From: an uncultured Pelagibacteraceae bacterium
GTDB lineage: Bacteria; Pseudomonadota; Alphaproteobacteria; Pelagibacterales; Pelagibacteraceae
Assembly (NCBI GenBank): GCA_902634455.1
Contig: CACPKQ010000006.1
Coordinates: 1 to 60,219, forward strand
DNA: 60,219 nt
Direction: 5' to 3'
In this document: piece by piece, positions 8,678 to 17,004 of the stretch
How positions within the stretch are numbered: position 1 is the stretch's first letter
Layout: each line of letters starts with the position of its first letter
The notes under the pieces: generated by a model
What the model was told of the DNA's origin: nothing
The model's input: only the letters and a program-made list of their open reading frames with translations
Database searches by the model: none
Made by a program: the position numbers and the translations under genes

Positions 8678-9505
8678 ATGATAAAACTTAAAAAATTTGG
8701 ATTGGGATTATTAATATCTCTATTCTTGTCGTTTACAGCAAATGCTGGCTCAATTAAAATAGGAACTGAGGGTGCTTATCCTCCTTGGAACTCAAAAGAT
8801 GCTTCAGGCGCATTAATAGGTTTTGAAGTTGAACTTGCAGAAGAGCTTTGCAAGATCATGGGTCATGATTGTACAATTGTAGAACAAGATTGGGATGGAA
8901 TGATTCCAGCTTTAGTTGGAAGAAAATTCGATGCAATAATGGCAGGAATGTCAATTACAGCTGAAAGAAAGAAAACAATTAACTTTTCAGATGGTTATGC
9001 AGATGAAGTTGCTTCACTAGCAGTAATGAAGGGTTCTAAAAATGAAGGTTTAAAAACTATGTCTGCTATTAATCTTTCAGAGATTAGTGCAGATGAACAA
9101 GCAACTTTAGATGTTTTAACAAAAGCATTTAAAGGAAAAACAATTGGTGTTCAAACAGCAACTATTCATCAAAACTTTTTAGAATCAGGTTTGATGGGTA
9201 AAGTAACTGTTAGAACATACAAAACTCAGGATGAAGTTAATCTAGATTTAGAAGCAGGAAGAATTGATGCTGCTTTAGCAGCTGCTGTTGCTTTCACTGA
9301 CTATGCAGAAAAATCAGGAAAAGCAGTTGTGCTAACAGGACCTACATTTGCTGGAGGTGATTTTGGTAACGGTGTAGGAGTTGGAATTAGAAAATCAGAT
9401 CAAAAACTTTTAAATGATTTTAATAGAGCTATAGATAAAGCTAGAGACGAAGGTATTATCAGTAAGCTTGCTATTAAATGGTTCGGTTTCGACGCTTCTA
9501 TGTAA
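8678..9505 (+). CDS. Amino-acid ABC transporter periplasmic binding protein (His/Lys-Arg-Orn/octopine type)
   Basis: This is the extracytoplasmic solute-binding subunit of a polar amino-acid importer. I place the start at 8678 because the signal peptide MIKLKKFGLGLLISLF..ANA begins there (likely cleavage after residue 23) and GGAGGG lies at 8669-8674 just ahead. An in-frame frame extends upstream but overlaps the end of the previous gene. Mature-protein motifs are IGTEGAYPPWN, GFEVELAEELC and DWDGMIPAL. These match the family 3 binding proteins for histidine, lysine/arginine/ornithine, octopine or nopaline. It is followed by a strong hairpin and then by two permease genes. Confidence 0.9.
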   Translation: MIKLKKFGLGLLISLFLSFTANAGSIKIGTEGAYPPWNSKDASGALIGFEVELAEELCKIMGHDCTIVEQDWDGMIPALVGRKFDAIMAGMSITAERKKTINFSDGYADEVASLAVMKGSKNEGLKTMSAINLSEISADEQATLDVLTKAFKGKTIGVQTATIHQNFLESGLMGKVTVRTYKTQDEVNLDLEAGRIDAALAAAVAFTDYAEKSGKAVVLTGPTFAGGDFGNGVGVGIRKSDQKLLNDFNRAIDKARDEGIISKLAIKWFGFDASM

Positions 9506-9519
9506 AGTATTTAAGAAAT

Positions 9520-9549
9520 GGCGACTATAATGTATAGTCGCCTTTCTTT
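9520..9549 (+). terminator. Hairpin with T-rich tail between binding-protein and permease genes
   Basis: GGCGACTATA at 9520-9529 pairs perfectly with TATAGTCGCC at 9533-9542 across a 3-base loop. The tail TTTCTTT follows directly, giving the form of an intrinsic terminator. It ends at the base before the permease ATG (9550). As the only spacer in the operon it probably attenuates transcription, or protects the 3' end of the binding-protein message, so that the binding protein is made in excess. It also occupies the place of a ribosome site for the permease. Confidence 0.85.
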
Positions 9550-10242
9550 ATGGATCTTCTAGCATTTGGAAAAACTGGATGGGGCGACGAGTTATTTTAC
9601 GCAACTCTAATGACTATAGCTGTATCGATTACAGCTATGATTATTGGATTTGTTTTTGCATTAATTTTTACACCACTAAAACTTTCAAATAAAAAATATC
9701 TTAACTTAATAGGAAATTTTTACACAACTGTTATTCGAGGAGTTCCTGAATTATTAGTTATCTATTTACTTTTTTTTGGCGGCAGTGGAGCAATAATGTA
9801 TGTTGCTTCTATTTTTGGATACAATGAATACATTGAAATAAATGCTTTTTTAACAGGATCCTTTTCAATAGGAATTATATCTGGAGCTTATTCAACTGAA
9901 GTATTTAGAGGAGCCATTCAATCTATCGATAAGGGTCAATTTGAAGCTTGTAAAGTATTAGGATTTAAAAAAAAAATTCAGTTTTTTAAAGTAATTATGC
10001 CACAAATGTTAAGATTGGCTATTCCAAATCTTAGCAATGTTTGGCAAATAACTTTAAAGGATACGTCTCTTATTTCTGTTACTGGATTAGTTGAAATAAT
10101 GAGACAATCATATATTGCAGCGGGATCTACTAGAGATCCATTATTCTTTTATTCTTTTGCAGCAGTTTTGTATTTGTTGCTAACTTATTTAAGTATGAAA
10201 CTAATCAATAGATTGGAAGTTAAATACAGTAGAGGGTTTTGA
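9550..10242 (+). CDS. Amino-acid ABC transporter permease (HisQ/OccQ type)
   Basis: This 230-residue inner-membrane permease of a polar amino-acid ABC importer has about five hydrophobic segments. The conserved cytoplasmic loop for ATPase contact is near residues 120-145 (FRGAIQSIDKGQFEACKVLGF). The segment TVIRGVPELLVIYLLFFGG is typical of HisQ/OccQ proteins. The start at 9550 directly follows a hairpin, and no Shine-Dalgarno sequence is visible. It overlaps the next permease by a single base in TGATG. With the neighbour it would form the heterodimeric channel. Confidence 0.9.
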   Translation: MDLLAFGKTGWGDELFYATLMTIAVSITAMIIGFVFALIFTPLKLSNKKYLNLIGNFYTTVIRGVPELLVIYLLFFGGSGAIMYVASIFGYNEYIEINAFLTGSFSIGIISGAYSTEVFRGAIQSIDKGQFEACKVLGFKKKIQFFKVIMPQMLRLAIPNLSNVWQITLKDTSLISVTGLVEIMRQSYIAAGSTRDPLFFYSFAAVLYLLLTYLSMKLINRLEVKYSRGF

Positions 10243-10916
10243 TGGATTTTGATTTAATGATAACCAGTTTTCCAAAGTTGTTAAATGCAACTCTTGTGAC
10301 TTTAAAATTACTATCTTTGTCATTGGTGTTTGGATTATTTATTGGTCTTTTTTTTGCAGTTTTAAGATTAAGAAAAAATATTTTTTTAAATAAGTTCGCA
10401 TATGGTTATTCATATGTATTTAGAGGAACTCCTCTTTTAGTTCAAATTTTTATAATTTATTTTGGATTAGGACAAATTGAATATCTAAGAACAACTATAC
10501 TTTGGGTAGTTTTAAAAGAACCTTATTGGTGTGCTATAATTGCATTTGCTTTAAATACAGGAGCCTATACATCTGAAATACTTCGTTCTGCTTTCCAAAC
10601 AATCAAACCTGGATTTATAGAAGCAGGAAAAAGTTTAGGAATATCAAATAAAATTATATTTTATAAAATTCAGATTCCTATCGCCATAAGACAATCTTTA
10701 CCTGCTTATGGTAACGAAATTATACTTATGATGAAAGGTACATCTTTAGCAAGCACTGTTACATTGTTGGATTTAACTGGAGTTGCTAAATATATAATTT
10801 CTACAACTTTTAAACCTGTTGAAGTTTTTATTGTCGCTGGTGGTATTTATTTATTTATGACTTTTATAATTCACAATTTAATTAAGTATTTAGAAAAGCG
10901 ATTTGGGTATCAATAA
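10242..10916 (+). CDS. Amino-acid ABC transporter permease (HisM/OccM type)
   Basis: This is the second permease subunit, 224 residues, with several hydrophobic helices. It has the motif SYVFRGTPLLVQIFIIYFG and the ATPase-contact loop LRSAFQTIKPGFIEAGKSLG. I start it at the ATG at 10242, which overlaps the previous stop as TGATG, rather than the in-frame TTG one codon earlier. Permease genes of this class are normally followed by an ATPase gene, but here the next gene is a convergent DUF6165 gene whose stop overlaps by 7 bases. The ATPase must therefore be encoded elsewhere or shared with another importer. Confidence 0.9.
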   Translation: MDFDLMITSFPKLLNATLVTLKLLSLSLVFGLFIGLFFAVLRLRKNIFLNKFAYGYSYVFRGTPLLVQIFIIYFGLGQIEYLRTTILWVVLKEPYWCAIIAFALNTGAYTSEILRSAFQTIKPGFIEAGKSLGISNKIIFYKIQIPIAIRQSLPAYGNEIILMMKGTSLASTVTLLDLTGVAKYIISTTFKPVEVFIVAGGIYLFMTFIIHNLIKYLEKRFGYQ

Positions 10917-11299
10917 TCAGTGTATTCTTTGACTTCTCTAATCTTTGAACCTGTTAATTGATTAATTTCTAATTTAATTTTAGCTCGTTTATCATTTAAA
11001 AAATGTATATTTCTTGAAAGTTCAACGAATTTTTCACTAAAATCTGATTTTTTTTCACACATTCTTTTATCGTCCTCAATTACCCAAAGTTTAGAATTAA
11101 TCTCCTTTAGAGATAGAAATAGCTTATTTAATTTTTCATCATTTTTTACATTATTTTTTAGCTGTTCTTTTAAGACGTTATATTCATCATCAATGAATTT
11201 AAGTTTTGAGTTGTCTTTAATTTTTTCTTTTTTAATTTCTAATATAGAAATTTTATCTAAAAGTTCACCAACTGAAACTTCAACTAGAATTTTATTCAT
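10910..11299 (-). CDS. DUF6165-like coiled-coil protein
   Basis: This 129-residue soluble protein is rich in Lys, Glu and Asn with heptad-like Leu/Ile spacing over much of its length, suggesting a helical coiled coil. The N-terminus, VEVSVGELLDKISILEIKK, resembles DUF6165 proteins, which I recall as neighbours of LPS glycosyltransferase genes. It is divergent from the GT9 gene beside it (32-base gap) and its 3' end overlaps the upstream permease gene by 7 bases. No catalytic motif is seen. A role in cell-surface carbohydrate synthesis is inferred only from the neighbours. Confidence 0.7.
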   Translation of the reverse strand: MNKILVEVSVGELLDKISILEIKKEKIKDNSKLKFIDDEYNVLKEQLKNNVKNDEKLNKLFLSLKEINSKLWVIEDDKRMCEKKSDFSEKFVELSRNIHFLNDKRAKIKLEINQLTGSKIREVKEYTDY

Positions 11300-11331
11300 A
11301 AAATCTTATATTGTGTTAAGTTGTTAAAAAT

Positions 11332-12267
11332 ATGTCTAACATATTAGTCATTAAACATGGTTCTTTAGGTGATATAGCCCAAGCAAGTGGTGCAATTCAA
11401 GATATATTTGAAAATCACGATAATGATCAAATATACTTACTAACCACTAAACCATATTTAGATTTATTTAAGAAAAGTCCTTATATACATGATGTTATTT
11501 TAGATAAGAGGTTGTCGAGATTTAATTTGATTTATCTTTATTCATTAATGAAAAGTATTAAAAAATTAAACTTTCAAAAAGTTTTTGATCTTCAAAACTC
11601 ATCAAGGACTAAGTTTTATAAAAGAATTCTTTTTCCAAATTCTAATTTAAACAAATGGTCTAGTTCAGATACAACTTTACCGGCAGATAAAACAAAAGAA
11701 GAGTTCGATAAAAATCCAGTGCTTGATAGATTTGAACATCAATTAAAAGAATCTGGAATAATTACAAAGAACACAATGCTCCCGGATTTTTCTTGGGCAT
11801 GTTCAGATATTAGTAAAATTAAAAATGAATATAAATTAGATAATTATATTGTTTTATTACCTTTTTGTTCACCCCATTTAGATCAAAAGAAATGGCCACA
11901 CTACAATGCTTTAATAGATATAATTAAAAAAAAATACCAAGATCAATTTAAAATTATTGTGGCCCCAGGACCAAATGAAATAAGTCAATCAAAAGAAATT
12001 AATGCAGTGTGTATTTTAGACAATGGCAAACCAATAGATATTTCGCAATTATCATCTTTAATTAAAGAAAGTTCTTTTGTAATTGGAAATGATACTGGGC
12101 CCGCACATATTGCGGCACACTTAAATGTAAAAGGATTAACTTTGTTTGGTTCACATACAACTGCAAAAAAAGTAAGTATTGAGAGAGAGAATTTTAAACC
12201 TATCCAAGTTAGTGATTTGTCAAAACTTAGTCCTGAAAAAGTTTTCGAAAAAATAAATATAAATTAA
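11332..12267 (+). CDS. Glycosyltransferase family 9 (heptosyltransferase-like)
   Basis: This 311-residue GT-B enzyme of family GT9 would transfer a heptose or similar sugar to the LPS core on the cytoplasmic face of the inner membrane. The N-terminal NILVIKHGSLGDIAQASGA and C-terminal GNDTGPAHIAAHL are diagnostic: the first is the acceptor-side loop and the second the nucleotide-sugar site. The gene converges with a GT4 gene (6-base gap). The sugar donor cannot be deduced. Confidence 0.9.
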   Translation: MSNILVIKHGSLGDIAQASGAIQDIFENHDNDQIYLLTTKPYLDLFKKSPYIHDVILDKRLSRFNLIYLYSLMKSIKKLNFQKVFDLQNSSRTKFYKRILFPNSNLNKWSSSDTTLPADKTKEEFDKNPVLDRFEHQLKESGIITKNTMLPDFSWACSDISKIKNEYKLDNYIVLLPFCSPHLDQKKWPHYNALIDIIKKKYQDQFKIIVAPGPNEISQSKEINAVCILDNGKPIDISQLSSLIKESSFVIGNDTGPAHIAAHLNVKGLTLFGSHTTAKKVSIERENFKPIQVSDLSKLSPEKVFEKININ

Positions 12268-12273
12268 AATTTT

Positions 12274-13356
12274 TTATAGAATATTTAAATATTCTTTAAC
12301 AGTATTTTCCCATTCAAATTTTTTTGCATATTCTTTTGCTTTTTTTCCAAACTCTTTATAAAGATTGTTTTTTAACATTGAGTCTATGCTAGAATAAATT
12401 TCTTCTAAATTATTTCCATCACAAATAATTCCCGTTTCTTTGTCTTTAATTGCATCTGGTGCACCACCATCTTTTCCACCAATAGATGGAATTCCATATT
12501 GAGCTGCCTCAACGTAAGAAATACCAAATCCTTCGACAGATTTTTTATGAATAATTGAAGGCATTACAAATAAATTTGATTTTGCTACAAGGGCATTCTT
12601 TAAATCTTGAGAAATATTTTTTAAAAATAAAACTTGTTTCTCTAAATTTAATTCCTTAACAAGTTTTTTTATATTTTCTTCTTCATCACCATATCCAATA
12701 CATGTGTAAATTATATTTGGATAAATTTGTTTTAAATTTCTTAAAGACATTATTACTTTTTCATGATTTTTTCGTTTATCAAATCTAGAAACTGTAATTA
12801 ACCTTGGATTTTTATTTTGAAGTATACTATCAGCTTCGTTTAAAATCTTTTTATTAATTTCTTTAACAGGATATACCCCAGGGTTAATTACAATGATTTT
12901 TTCTGAATTAACGCCATTTTCTATTGCTAAATTTTTTGTAAACTCTGAGTTTGAAACAACATAATCAACATTATTTAAAACATTTGTCACTCTTTTATTT
13001 AATAAACTACCTTTATTATGATTAATTTCTTTTGAATGGATTAAGCAAATCTTTTTCTTATTTGATTTAATTAATTCTAAGCTTTTCCAATGATCTGCAA
13101 TTATGCATTTAATATTTTTGTTATCTTTAATGAAGTTATTAATTAAAAAAGCTTTTCTATACTTTCTTATTAATTTTGCTCCTTTTATTCTTTCAATTGA
13201 ATATGATACTGTATCATCAATATTTTTGTGATCTTCATGATAATCCGCATATACTTTTGTTAAATTATATTTTGAAATTGAGTTAACTAAACCCCACATA
13301 AGGTTTTGCATTCCTCCTACTTCTGGAGGAAAAGATCTTGTAACAACTAAATACAT
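12274..13356 (-). CDS. Glycosyltransferase family 4 (group 1)
   Basis: This 360-residue GT-B retaining glycosyltransferase is probably in LPS or other surface-glycan assembly. The start VVTRSFPPEVGGMQ carries the acceptor-side glycine loop. SRFDKRKNHEKVI and the C-terminal EGFGISYVEAAQYGIPSIGG form the donor phosphate-binding E-x7-E region of family GT4. The start codon overlaps the stop of the thioredoxin-like gene by one base, so the two are probably co-transcribed. It sits opposite the GT9 gene. Confidence 0.9.
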   Translation of the reverse strand: MYLVVTRSFPPEVGGMQNLMWGLVNSISKYNLTKVYADYHEDHKNIDDTVSYSIERIKGAKLIRKYRKAFLINNFIKDNKNIKCIIADHWKSLELIKSNKKKICLIHSKEINHNKGSLLNKRVTNVLNNVDYVVSNSEFTKNLAIENGVNSEKIIVINPGVYPVKEINKKILNEADSILQNKNPRLITVSRFDKRKNHEKVIMSLRNLKQIYPNIIYTCIGYGDEEENIKKLVKELNLEKQVLFLKNISQDLKNALVAKSNLFVMPSIIHKKSVEGFGISYVEAAQYGIPSIGGKDGGAPDAIKDKETGIICDGNNLEEIYSSIDSMLKNNLYKEFGKKAKEYAKKFEWENTVKEYLNIL

Positions 13357-13913
13357 TAATTATTTATCCACTTAATATTACAACCCATACTTGGAATTTG
13401 ATCTTCTGGACCTTTTCCAGTTTCAGCAATTTGTTTCATTGCTTTATATAAATCACTATCTCCACTTCCAACTGGCTTTAATTCTTTCAACTCTCTTATT
13501 CTTCCTCTGTATTGTAGCTCCAAATTTTTATTGTAACCAAAAAAATCTGGTGTGCAAACCGCTCCATAGCTTTTTGCAATTTTTTGTGTTTCATCAAATA
13601 GATAAGGAAAATTAAATTTATGATTTTTTGAAAACTTAATCATGTTATCAAAAGAGTCTTCAGGATAGTTTTTTACATCGTTAGAACAAATTGCAACTGA
13701 TTTTATTCCATTTGATTCTAATTTTTTGCAATCCTCAACAATGTCATCTACAACTGCTTTAACATAAGGACAATGATTACAAATAAACATTACCAATGTT
13801 CCATTTTCACCTTTAACATCATTTAAAGAGATTATTTTATTATCAGTAGAATTTAATTCAAAGTTTTCAGCTTTTTTTCCAAAATCACATATTGGAGTTT
13901 TTGTAAGAGCCAT
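13356..13913 (-). CDS. Thioredoxin-fold protein with CxxC (AhpC/TSA-like)
   Basis: The 185-residue reading starts at MALTKTPICDFG (13913). A longer in-frame frame exists upstream, but it would overlap the divergent gamma-carbonic-anhydrase gene and has no sensible protein sequence. The central motif FICNHCPYVKAVVDD contains the redox pair C-N-H-C, and VKGENGTLVMFI matches the thioredoxin-like beta strand before it. The family is often annotated as a peroxiredoxin-like or thioredoxin family protein. No signal peptide is visible, so it is probably cytoplasmic. Redox partner and substrate are unknown. Confidence 0.85.
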   Translation of the reverse strand: MALTKTPICDFGKKAENFELNSTDNKIISLNDVKGENGTLVMFICNHCPYVKAVVDDIVEDCKKLESNGIKSVAICSNDVKNYPEDSFDNMIKFSKNHKFNFPYLFDETQKIAKSYGAVCTPDFFGYNKNLELQYRGRIRELKELKPVGSGDSDLYKAMKQIAETGKGPEDQIPSMGCNIKWINN

Positions 13914-13932
13914 GTTAAGTATTATATAAAGT

Positions 13933-14445
13933 ATGTTGTACGATTTGGAAAATAAAAAACCAAAAAATTTAGGCGAAAATTGGGTCGCTCCTAATGCTGT
14001 TGTAATAGGTGATGTAACATTAGAAAAAAATACAAGCGTTTGGTTTAATACAACCCTAAGAGGAGACATTGAAAATATTCATATAGGCGAAGGTTCAAAT
14101 ATTCAAGATGGCAGCGTATTACATACCGATCCTGGGTATCCTTTAAAAGTTGGAAAGAATGTAACTATTGGGCATCTTGTTATGCTTCACGGATGCACCA
14201 TTGGAGATAACAGCTTAATAGGAATAGGTGCGGTTATTCTTAACAATGTAAAAATTGGAAAGAACTGTATCATTGGAGCAAAATCTTTAATTACTGAAAA
14301 TAAAGAAATTCCAGACAACTCTCTAGTTGTAGGATCGCCAGGAAAAGTTATTAGAAAGCTTACAGAAGAAGAAATTAAAGCTGTAGAGAAAAATGCAATT
14401 CATTACCAAGAAAACTGGAAAAAATACTCAAAATCAATAAAGTAA
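13933..14445 (+). CDS. Gamma-carbonic-anhydrase-like hexapeptide-repeat protein (YrdA/PaaY type)
   Basis: This 170-residue left-handed beta-helix protein has repeated hexapeptide turns (VIGDVTL, IGEGSNIQDG, VGKNVTIG, IGDNSLIGIG, IGKNCIIGA). The His residues in LHTDPG and TIGHLVMLHG match the three zinc ligands of gamma-class carbonic anhydrases at subunit interfaces of the trimer. Many members lack proven hydratase activity, so the reaction is uncertain. It is divergent from the thioredoxin-like gene with 19 bases between, and the secreted HExxH protein gene follows 4 bases later. Confidence 0.88.
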   Translation: MLYDLENKKPKNLGENWVAPNAVVIGDVTLEKNTSVWFNTTLRGDIENIHIGEGSNIQDGSVLHTDPGYPLKVGKNVTIGHLVMLHGCTIGDNSLIGIGAVILNNVKIGKNCIIGAKSLITENKEIPDNSLVVGSPGKVIRKLTEEEIKAVEKNAIHYQENWKKYSKSIK

Positions 14446-14449
14446 CTTA

Positions 14450-15316
14450 ATGAAAAAGTTACTATTAATACTTACAATCATATTTTTTAGCACATCCTTA
14501 TTCGCATCTGATGAAAAACCAGGAAGATTTTTTGAAGACCAACCGGATGTAAATGATGATTTTCAAATTCATTTTATTTATTTATTAGCCAAGAAAACAA
14601 AAGATAAAGAAAGAGATATCAATGGCTGGATAGAAAAAGAGGTTAAAAAAATAGATGATTTATTTTTCCAAATGACTGGCAATAAGCAAAGATTAAAATT
14701 TGACTACCGACAAGACGGTAAACTTGATATTTCATTTGCAAGAATGGATCGAAAAGCAAGAAAAGGTGGATGGAACGTTAACTATCCAGACTATTACTTG
14801 CAAAAACAAGGATTTACTAATCCCAAAAAAATGTATTTCTCTTTTACGGATGCATCAAGTGGCGATGGAGGTCAGATGGGACCTCATCACGGATACTTAT
14901 TTATTGGTAAAGCTAAAGGTCAAATTACTAAAATTTCAATTCACGAATTACTTCATGGTTTAGGTTTTGCTATGCCTTGCACTAAAGGAGTTAGGGATGG
15001 AGCTCACTTAGGTACTGGTATACTTAGTCATGAACTCTCACCAAAATTTGGAAAAGCTGTTTACGAACATAAAGATCCAACATGTCCTGATTTAAAAGAC
15101 TCGGTTTATTTAACTCCAACTTCTGATAATCCTTTTGATCCATTGCAAATAGCATGTGCTTTAGGTCAAAAGAAAAGAGGACAGCCACCAGGGAATTATG
15201 AAATTCCAGCAAGATACACGCATAAAAAATTACTCAAAGGTAGAAAAAATGAGTGGTGTACTTATAAATTAACCGAGTATGCTAAAGAGGATTGGTTTAA
15301 AAAGTGGAAAAAATAA
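14450..15316 (+). CDS. Secreted HExxH protein, candidate zinc metalloprotease
   Basis: This 288-residue protein has a clear signal peptide (MKKLLLILTIIFFSTSLFAS, cleavage near residue 19-20). The motif ISIHELLHGLGFAMPC gives H165-E166-x-x-H169, the zinc-binding signature of gluzincin/metzincin proteases. His186 in DGAHLG is a possible third ligand. Four Cys residues (177, 212, 236, 270) could form two disulfides in the periplasm. The rest of the sequence matches no protease family that I recognise. It lies 4 bases after the gamma-carbonic-anhydrase-like gene. The protease call rests on the motif and signal peptide only. Confidence 0.6.
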   Translation: MKKLLLILTIIFFSTSLFASDEKPGRFFEDQPDVNDDFQIHFIYLLAKKTKDKERDINGWIEKEVKKIDDLFFQMTGNKQRLKFDYRQDGKLDISFARMDRKARKGGWNVNYPDYYLQKQGFTNPKKMYFSFTDASSGDGGQMGPHHGYLFIGKAKGQITKISIHELLHGLGFAMPCTKGVRDGAHLGTGILSHELSPKFGKAVYEHKDPTCPDLKDSVYLTPTSDNPFDPLQIACALGQKKRGQPPGNYEIPARYTHKKLLKGRKNEWCTYKLTEYAKEDWFKKWKK

Positions 15317-15319
15317 CCT

Positions 15320-15520
15320 TCAACTAAAAAGCAAATCATTAACCGAATAAATAATCAATCCTAAAATTATTATAAAAAAGATTCCAAAAGCAATTTGTTC
15401 AGGTAATTTCTTTTTAATTTTAGTTTTACCTTGTTTGTATTGTCTTATTTGGATTATGCCAAATCTCATAACAAACATTCCAAAAATTATGAGAGATAAA
15501 TAAAAAATAAATTTTATCAT
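15320..15520 (-). CDS. Small two-helix membrane protein, unknown
   Basis: A 66-residue protein starting at MIKFIFYL (15520), two bases after the stop of the PNPOx-like gene; an in-frame TTG six codons upstream is less likely. Two hydrophobic segments (about residues 2-20 and 42-61) flank a basic loop RQYKQGKTKIKKKL, predicting a helical hairpin with the loop in the cytoplasm. It is the last gene of the minus-strand set 16998-15320. No family is recognised. Confidence 0.65.
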   Translation of the reverse strand: MIKFIFYLSLIIFGMFVMRFGIIQIRQYKQGKTKIKKKLPEQIAFGIFFIIILGLIIYSVNDLLFS

Positions 15521-15522
15521 AC

Positions 15523-16122
15523 TTAAGGAACTAGCCAAGATTCTTTATTATTTATTAAATCAAATCTAGCTCTTCGATGTCCTTTTGCAGCTAAATAAAG
15601 CCATTCAATACTTTTTATTTTACACTGAATTACAGTAAAGTTTTTATAACCTTCTTCACTTTGTTCCATTGTAAATTCAAAATTATCTAATTCAGGTTTT
15701 AATCCAGATGTTGGAGAAGGGGACTTTGTCCCAGGTCCATTATCAACTAAATAACATTTTCGACTTATGTGACCTGTTTTTGACCAAGACTCTTTAGTTA
15801 TTTCATTCTCATGATTAATAATACATTCAACTTTTAACCTTACTTGGATTTTTTCTTCTTTATCATAAAATAACATAGAAGCTTTTTTATTATTTTTTAA
15901 TTTTGGAATTTTATCTGATCTAATATCACTATGAAATTGTATTAGATTATTTGATTGATCAGATTTTCTAAGAACCACTATTCTTCCATCAAAGTCAGAT
16001 TGATCTCCACAAATAAATATAGGAATTCTAAATTGAGAACCTCTGTTAGTCACAGCATCATCTAGCATTGACCAAATTTTTTTTTTGATTTCTTTAAAAT
16101 CTTCGTAGTATGCTGGTTGCAT
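15523..16122 (-). CDS. Pyridoxamine 5'-phosphate oxidase-fold flavoprotein
   Basis: The 199-residue protein resembles the PNPOx-like split-barrel FMN family. The segment RGSQFRIPIFICG..FDGRIVVLRK corresponds to the flavin-binding strand. FHSDIRSDKIPKLKNNKKASMLFYDK matches the PNPOx block around the phosphate-binding Ser/Lys residues, and the C-terminal WLYLAAKGHRRARF matches the family end. True PdxH has a stricter substrate motif and is about 210-220 residues, so this may be a PdxH paralogue acting on another substrate. It lies between the HIBADH-family gene and the small membrane protein on the minus strand. Confidence 0.75.
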   Translation of the reverse strand: MQPAYYEDFKEIKKKIWSMLDDAVTNRGSQFRIPIFICGDQSDFDGRIVVLRKSDQSNNLIQFHSDIRSDKIPKLKNNKKASMLFYDKEEKIQVRLKVECIINHENEITKESWSKTGHISRKCYLVDNGPGTKSPSPTSGLKPELDNFEFTMEQSEEGYKNFTVIQCKIKSIEWLYLAAKGHRRARFDLINNKESWLVP

Positions 16123-16128
16123 ACAATA

Positions 16129-16998
16129 TTACTTTCTAAATCTCCTAATTAAACTAGAAGTATCCCATCTATTTCCACCCATATCTTGAACTTCAGCATA
16201 ATATTTATCTATCACTTCAGTTATTGGTAGAGGAGAATTATTTTTTTTAGCTTCTTCAAGTGCAATTTTTAAATCTTTCCTCATCCAATCAACAGCGAAA
16301 CCAAATTCAAACTTATCATCAATCATAGTTTTATATCTATTTTCCATTTGCCAAGATTGTGCAGCTCCTTTTGATATAACTTCAATTACATCTTCCATCT
16401 TAAGTCCTGCATTAATACCAAAATTAATAGCTTCAGATAAAGCTTGAACTAAACCACCAATACAAATTTGATTAACCATTTTGGCTAGCTGACCACTTCC
16501 AGATTTACCTAAAAGTTTCATTTTTTTGCTGTAACAATCAATTATATGATTTGCTTTATCGTAATTTTTTTGGTCACCACCAATCATTACAGTTAGTGCA
16601 CCATTTTCTGCACCTGCTTGACCTCCTGAAACTGGAGCATCCAAAAATCCAAATCCATTTTTATTTGCATAATCATTTATTTCCCTTGCAATAGTTGCTG
16701 AAGCAGTCGTGTTGTCTATGTAAACAGCGCCTTTCTTAATTGTTTTAAAAATTCCATTATCACCAAAAGTTACTTCTCTTAAATCATTGTCATTTCCAAC
16801 ACATGTTAAAATATAATCTGCATTTTCTGCAGCTTTAGCAGGAGTATCAGCTTTTGTGCCTTTATATTCTTTAATCCATTTGTCTGCTTTTGAAGTTGTC
16901 CTATTAAATACAGTTACATTATGTCCTGCTTTTGATATATAACCAGCCATTGGATAACCCATTACACCTAGACCAATGAATGAAACATTACATGTCAT
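16129..16998 (-). CDS. 3-hydroxyisobutyrate dehydrogenase-family oxidoreductase
   Basis: This 289-residue NAD(P)-dependent beta-hydroxyacid dehydrogenase has the N-terminal dinucleotide loop FIGLGVMGYPMAGYISKAGH. The substrate motif DAPVSGGQAGAENGALTVM and the catalytic Lys in GQLAKMVNQ are present. The family includes 3-hydroxyisobutyrate dehydrogenase, tartronate semialdehyde reductase and glyoxylate/succinic semialdehyde reductase, which cannot be separated by eye. The gene is divergent from an MFS transporter (6-base gap) and first in a short minus-strand operon. Confidence 0.85.
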   Translation of the reverse strand: MTCNVSFIGLGVMGYPMAGYISKAGHNVTVFNRTTSKADKWIKEYKGTKADTPAKAAENADYILTCVGNDNDLREVTFGDNGIFKTIKKGAVYIDNTTASATIAREINDYANKNGFGFLDAPVSGGQAGAENGALTVMIGGDQKNYDKANHIIDCYSKKMKLLGKSGSGQLAKMVNQICIGGLVQALSEAINFGINAGLKMEDVIEVISKGAAQSWQMENRYKTMIDDKFEFGFAVDWMRKDLKIALEEAKKNNSPLPITEVIDKYYAEVQDMGGNRWDTSSLIRRFRK

Positions 16999-17004
16999 AA
17001 AATT

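Noticed and set aside
13914-14069. 52-residue N-terminal extension of the thioredoxin-like protein
   Set aside because: It would overlap the divergent gamma-carbonic-anhydrase gene, and MALTKTPICDFG is the natural start.
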